This document shows positions 4,911 to 5,849 of a stretch of 5,849 bases of DNA, one piece after another. The DNA lies in assembly GCA_036833805.1 (NCBI GenBank), contig DAITPA010000083.1:1-5849 (forward strand), read 5' to 3'. A program made the position numbers and the translations under genes. The notes under the pieces were generated by a model. The model was not told where the DNA came from. It did not search any database and saw nothing but the letters and a program-made list of their open reading frames with translations. Origin of the DNA: PALSA-1196 sp036833805. GTDB taxonomy: Bacteria; Pseudomonadota; Gammaproteobacteria; Steroidobacterales; Steroidobacteraceae. The first letter of the stretch is position 1. Each line of letters starts with the position of its first letter.

Positions 4911-5849
4911 CTACTTTCCCACGCAGAATCCGGAGAAGATGCGCCCCAACAGATCCTCGGTAGTGAACTCTCCGGTGATCTCGCCGAGATCCTGCTGCGC
5001 GGCGCGCAGCTCCTCCGCAACCAACTCGCCTGCGCGCCGCTCGCTCAACTGTCGGGCGGCCTCTTCTACGTGCGCGCGGGCGCGCGCCAGAGCCTCAAGA
5101 TGCCGGGAGCGCGCTGACACGGTGCCGCCATCGAGCGCGTGGTAGCCCATGCACGATTTCAAATGCGCGCGCAGCGTGTCGATCCCCTGACCGGTGTGTG
5201 CCGACAGCGTCAGGCGCGGCGGACCGCTCCCGGTGTCCGCGCACGGCACGCCGACTGCGACATCGCATTTATTGAATACCAGCGTGACCGCGACATCGGC
5301 CGGCAAGCGCTCGCGTTCCTCTTGGTAGGCGTGGCCTGCGGGATCCTGCTGCGCATCGATGACAAACAACACCCGGTCGGCGCGCAGCATTTCTGCCTGG
5401 GCGCGCCTTATGCCCTCTTCTTCCACGACATCGAGCGCGGTGCGCAGGCCAGCGGTGTCGAGCACGTGCAGCGGCATGCCGTCGATGTCGATGCGCTCGC
5501 GCAGCACGTCGCGCGTGGTACCGGGCAGCGCCGTGACGATGGCCGCGTCGTAGCCCGCCAAACGATTCAAGAGACTCGACTTGCCAGCATTGGGGCGGCC
5601 GGCAATCACGACGGTCATGCCTTCGCGCAACAGGCGGCCCTGGCGCGCGCTCTGCTCCATGACATCAAACAGATCGCGTACCGCCTGCAGACGCTCGGCG
5701 AGCGCACGGTCGGCGAGAAAATCAATTTCTTCTTCCGGAAAATCGATCGCAGCCTCGACATACGTGCGCAGCTCAATCACCGCCTCGGTGAGACCTTTCA
5801 CCATCACCGAGAACTCACCCTGCAAAGAGCGCATGGCGGCGCGCGCCGC
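4911..5849 (-). CDS. mnmE: tRNA modification GTPase MnmE (C-terminal part)
   Basis: Partner of MnmG in U34 tRNA modification; a potassium-activated GTPase that dimerises through its G domains. The window holds 312 residues; about 140 N-terminal residues, including most of the folate-binding domain, lie beyond the right edge. The frame is open to the edge (AARAAMRSLQGEF aligns with the internal E. coli AARSALNSLQGAF), so the ATG at 5834 is internal, not the start. Visible in order are YVEAAIDFPEEEIDFL (helical domain, 30-45), the P-loop GRPNAGKS (84-91, including the asparagine linked to K+ binding), GTTRD (110-114), DTAG (131-134), NKCD (193-196), SAHTG (216-220), GEITGEFTTEDLLGRIFSGF, and the terminal FCVGK (308-312). 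All expected motifs are intact and the stop is TAG at 4913-4911. Confidence 0.97.
   Translation of the reverse strand, partial: AARAAMRSLQGEFSVMVKGLTEAVIELRTYVEAAIDFPEEEIDFLADRALAERLQAVRDLFDVMEQSARQGRLLREGMTVVIAGRPNAGKSSLLNRLAGYDAAIVTALPGTTRDVLRERIDIDGMPLHVLDTAGLRTALDVVEEEGIRRAQAEMLRADRVLFVIDAQQDPAGHAYQEERERLPADVAVTLVFNKCDVAVGVPCADTGSGPPRLTLSAHTGQGIDTLRAHLKSCMGYHALDGGTVSARSRHLEALARARAHVEEAARQLSERRAGELVAEELRAAQQDLGEITGEFTTEDLLGRIFSGFCVGK

Overview
The window is a GC-rich (roughly 60-65% by eye) bacterial chromosomal segment. All six supported genes lie on the minus strand, so transcription runs from high to low coordinates: mnmE (5' end beyond the right edge), a class I O-methyltransferase, a YdhS-like FAD/NAD(P)-binding protein, a small HExxH (DUF4157-like) protein, mnmG, and pyrF (3' end beyond the left edge). 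The MnmE and MnmG sequences are closest to gammaproteobacterial proteins I remember. Together with the GC content and a type 2 PyrF, this suggests a gammaproteobacterium, possibly Xanthomonadales- or Steroidobacter-like. That placement is inference, not proof.

Region by region: 4911-5849 encodes the C-terminal 312 residues of MnmE, with all GTPase motifs and the terminal FCVGK. A 228-bp gap (4683-4910) is lower in GC. It holds a hairpin just after the mnmE stop, a weak promoter-like pair, a 14-bp palindrome and a strong Shine-Dalgarno that fixes the start of the O-methyltransferase (4017-4682). Next come the FAD/NAD(P) protein (2488-3954) and the 126-residue HExxH protein (2055-2435), then a complete mnmG (246-2003). 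pyrF (1-249) overlaps the mnmG stop by four bases (ATGA).

MnmE and MnmG form the complex that modifies U34 of certain tRNAs, so the two halves of one enzyme are separated here by three genes of other or unknown function. The order pyrF directly after mnmG, where rsmG often sits, is also unusual. The short gaps (51-62 bp) and the ATGA overlap suggest that much of the run is co-transcribed.

The observation that stands out most is a two-part leader repeat. A 7-bp element, exactly 20 bp of unrelated sequence, and a 13-bp element occur with identical spacing in front of both mnmG and the FAD/NAD(P) gene, at almost the same distance from each start codon. Neither start has a visible Shine-Dalgarno. 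The two copies bracket the FAD/NAD(P)-HExxH gene pair, which could mean a shared regulatory leader or the scar of a cassette insertion. The second is that MnmG lacks about 46 residues from one place in its C-terminal helical domain, compared with E. coli. I did not find a CRISPR array, tRNA, rRNA, insertion sequence or defence system.
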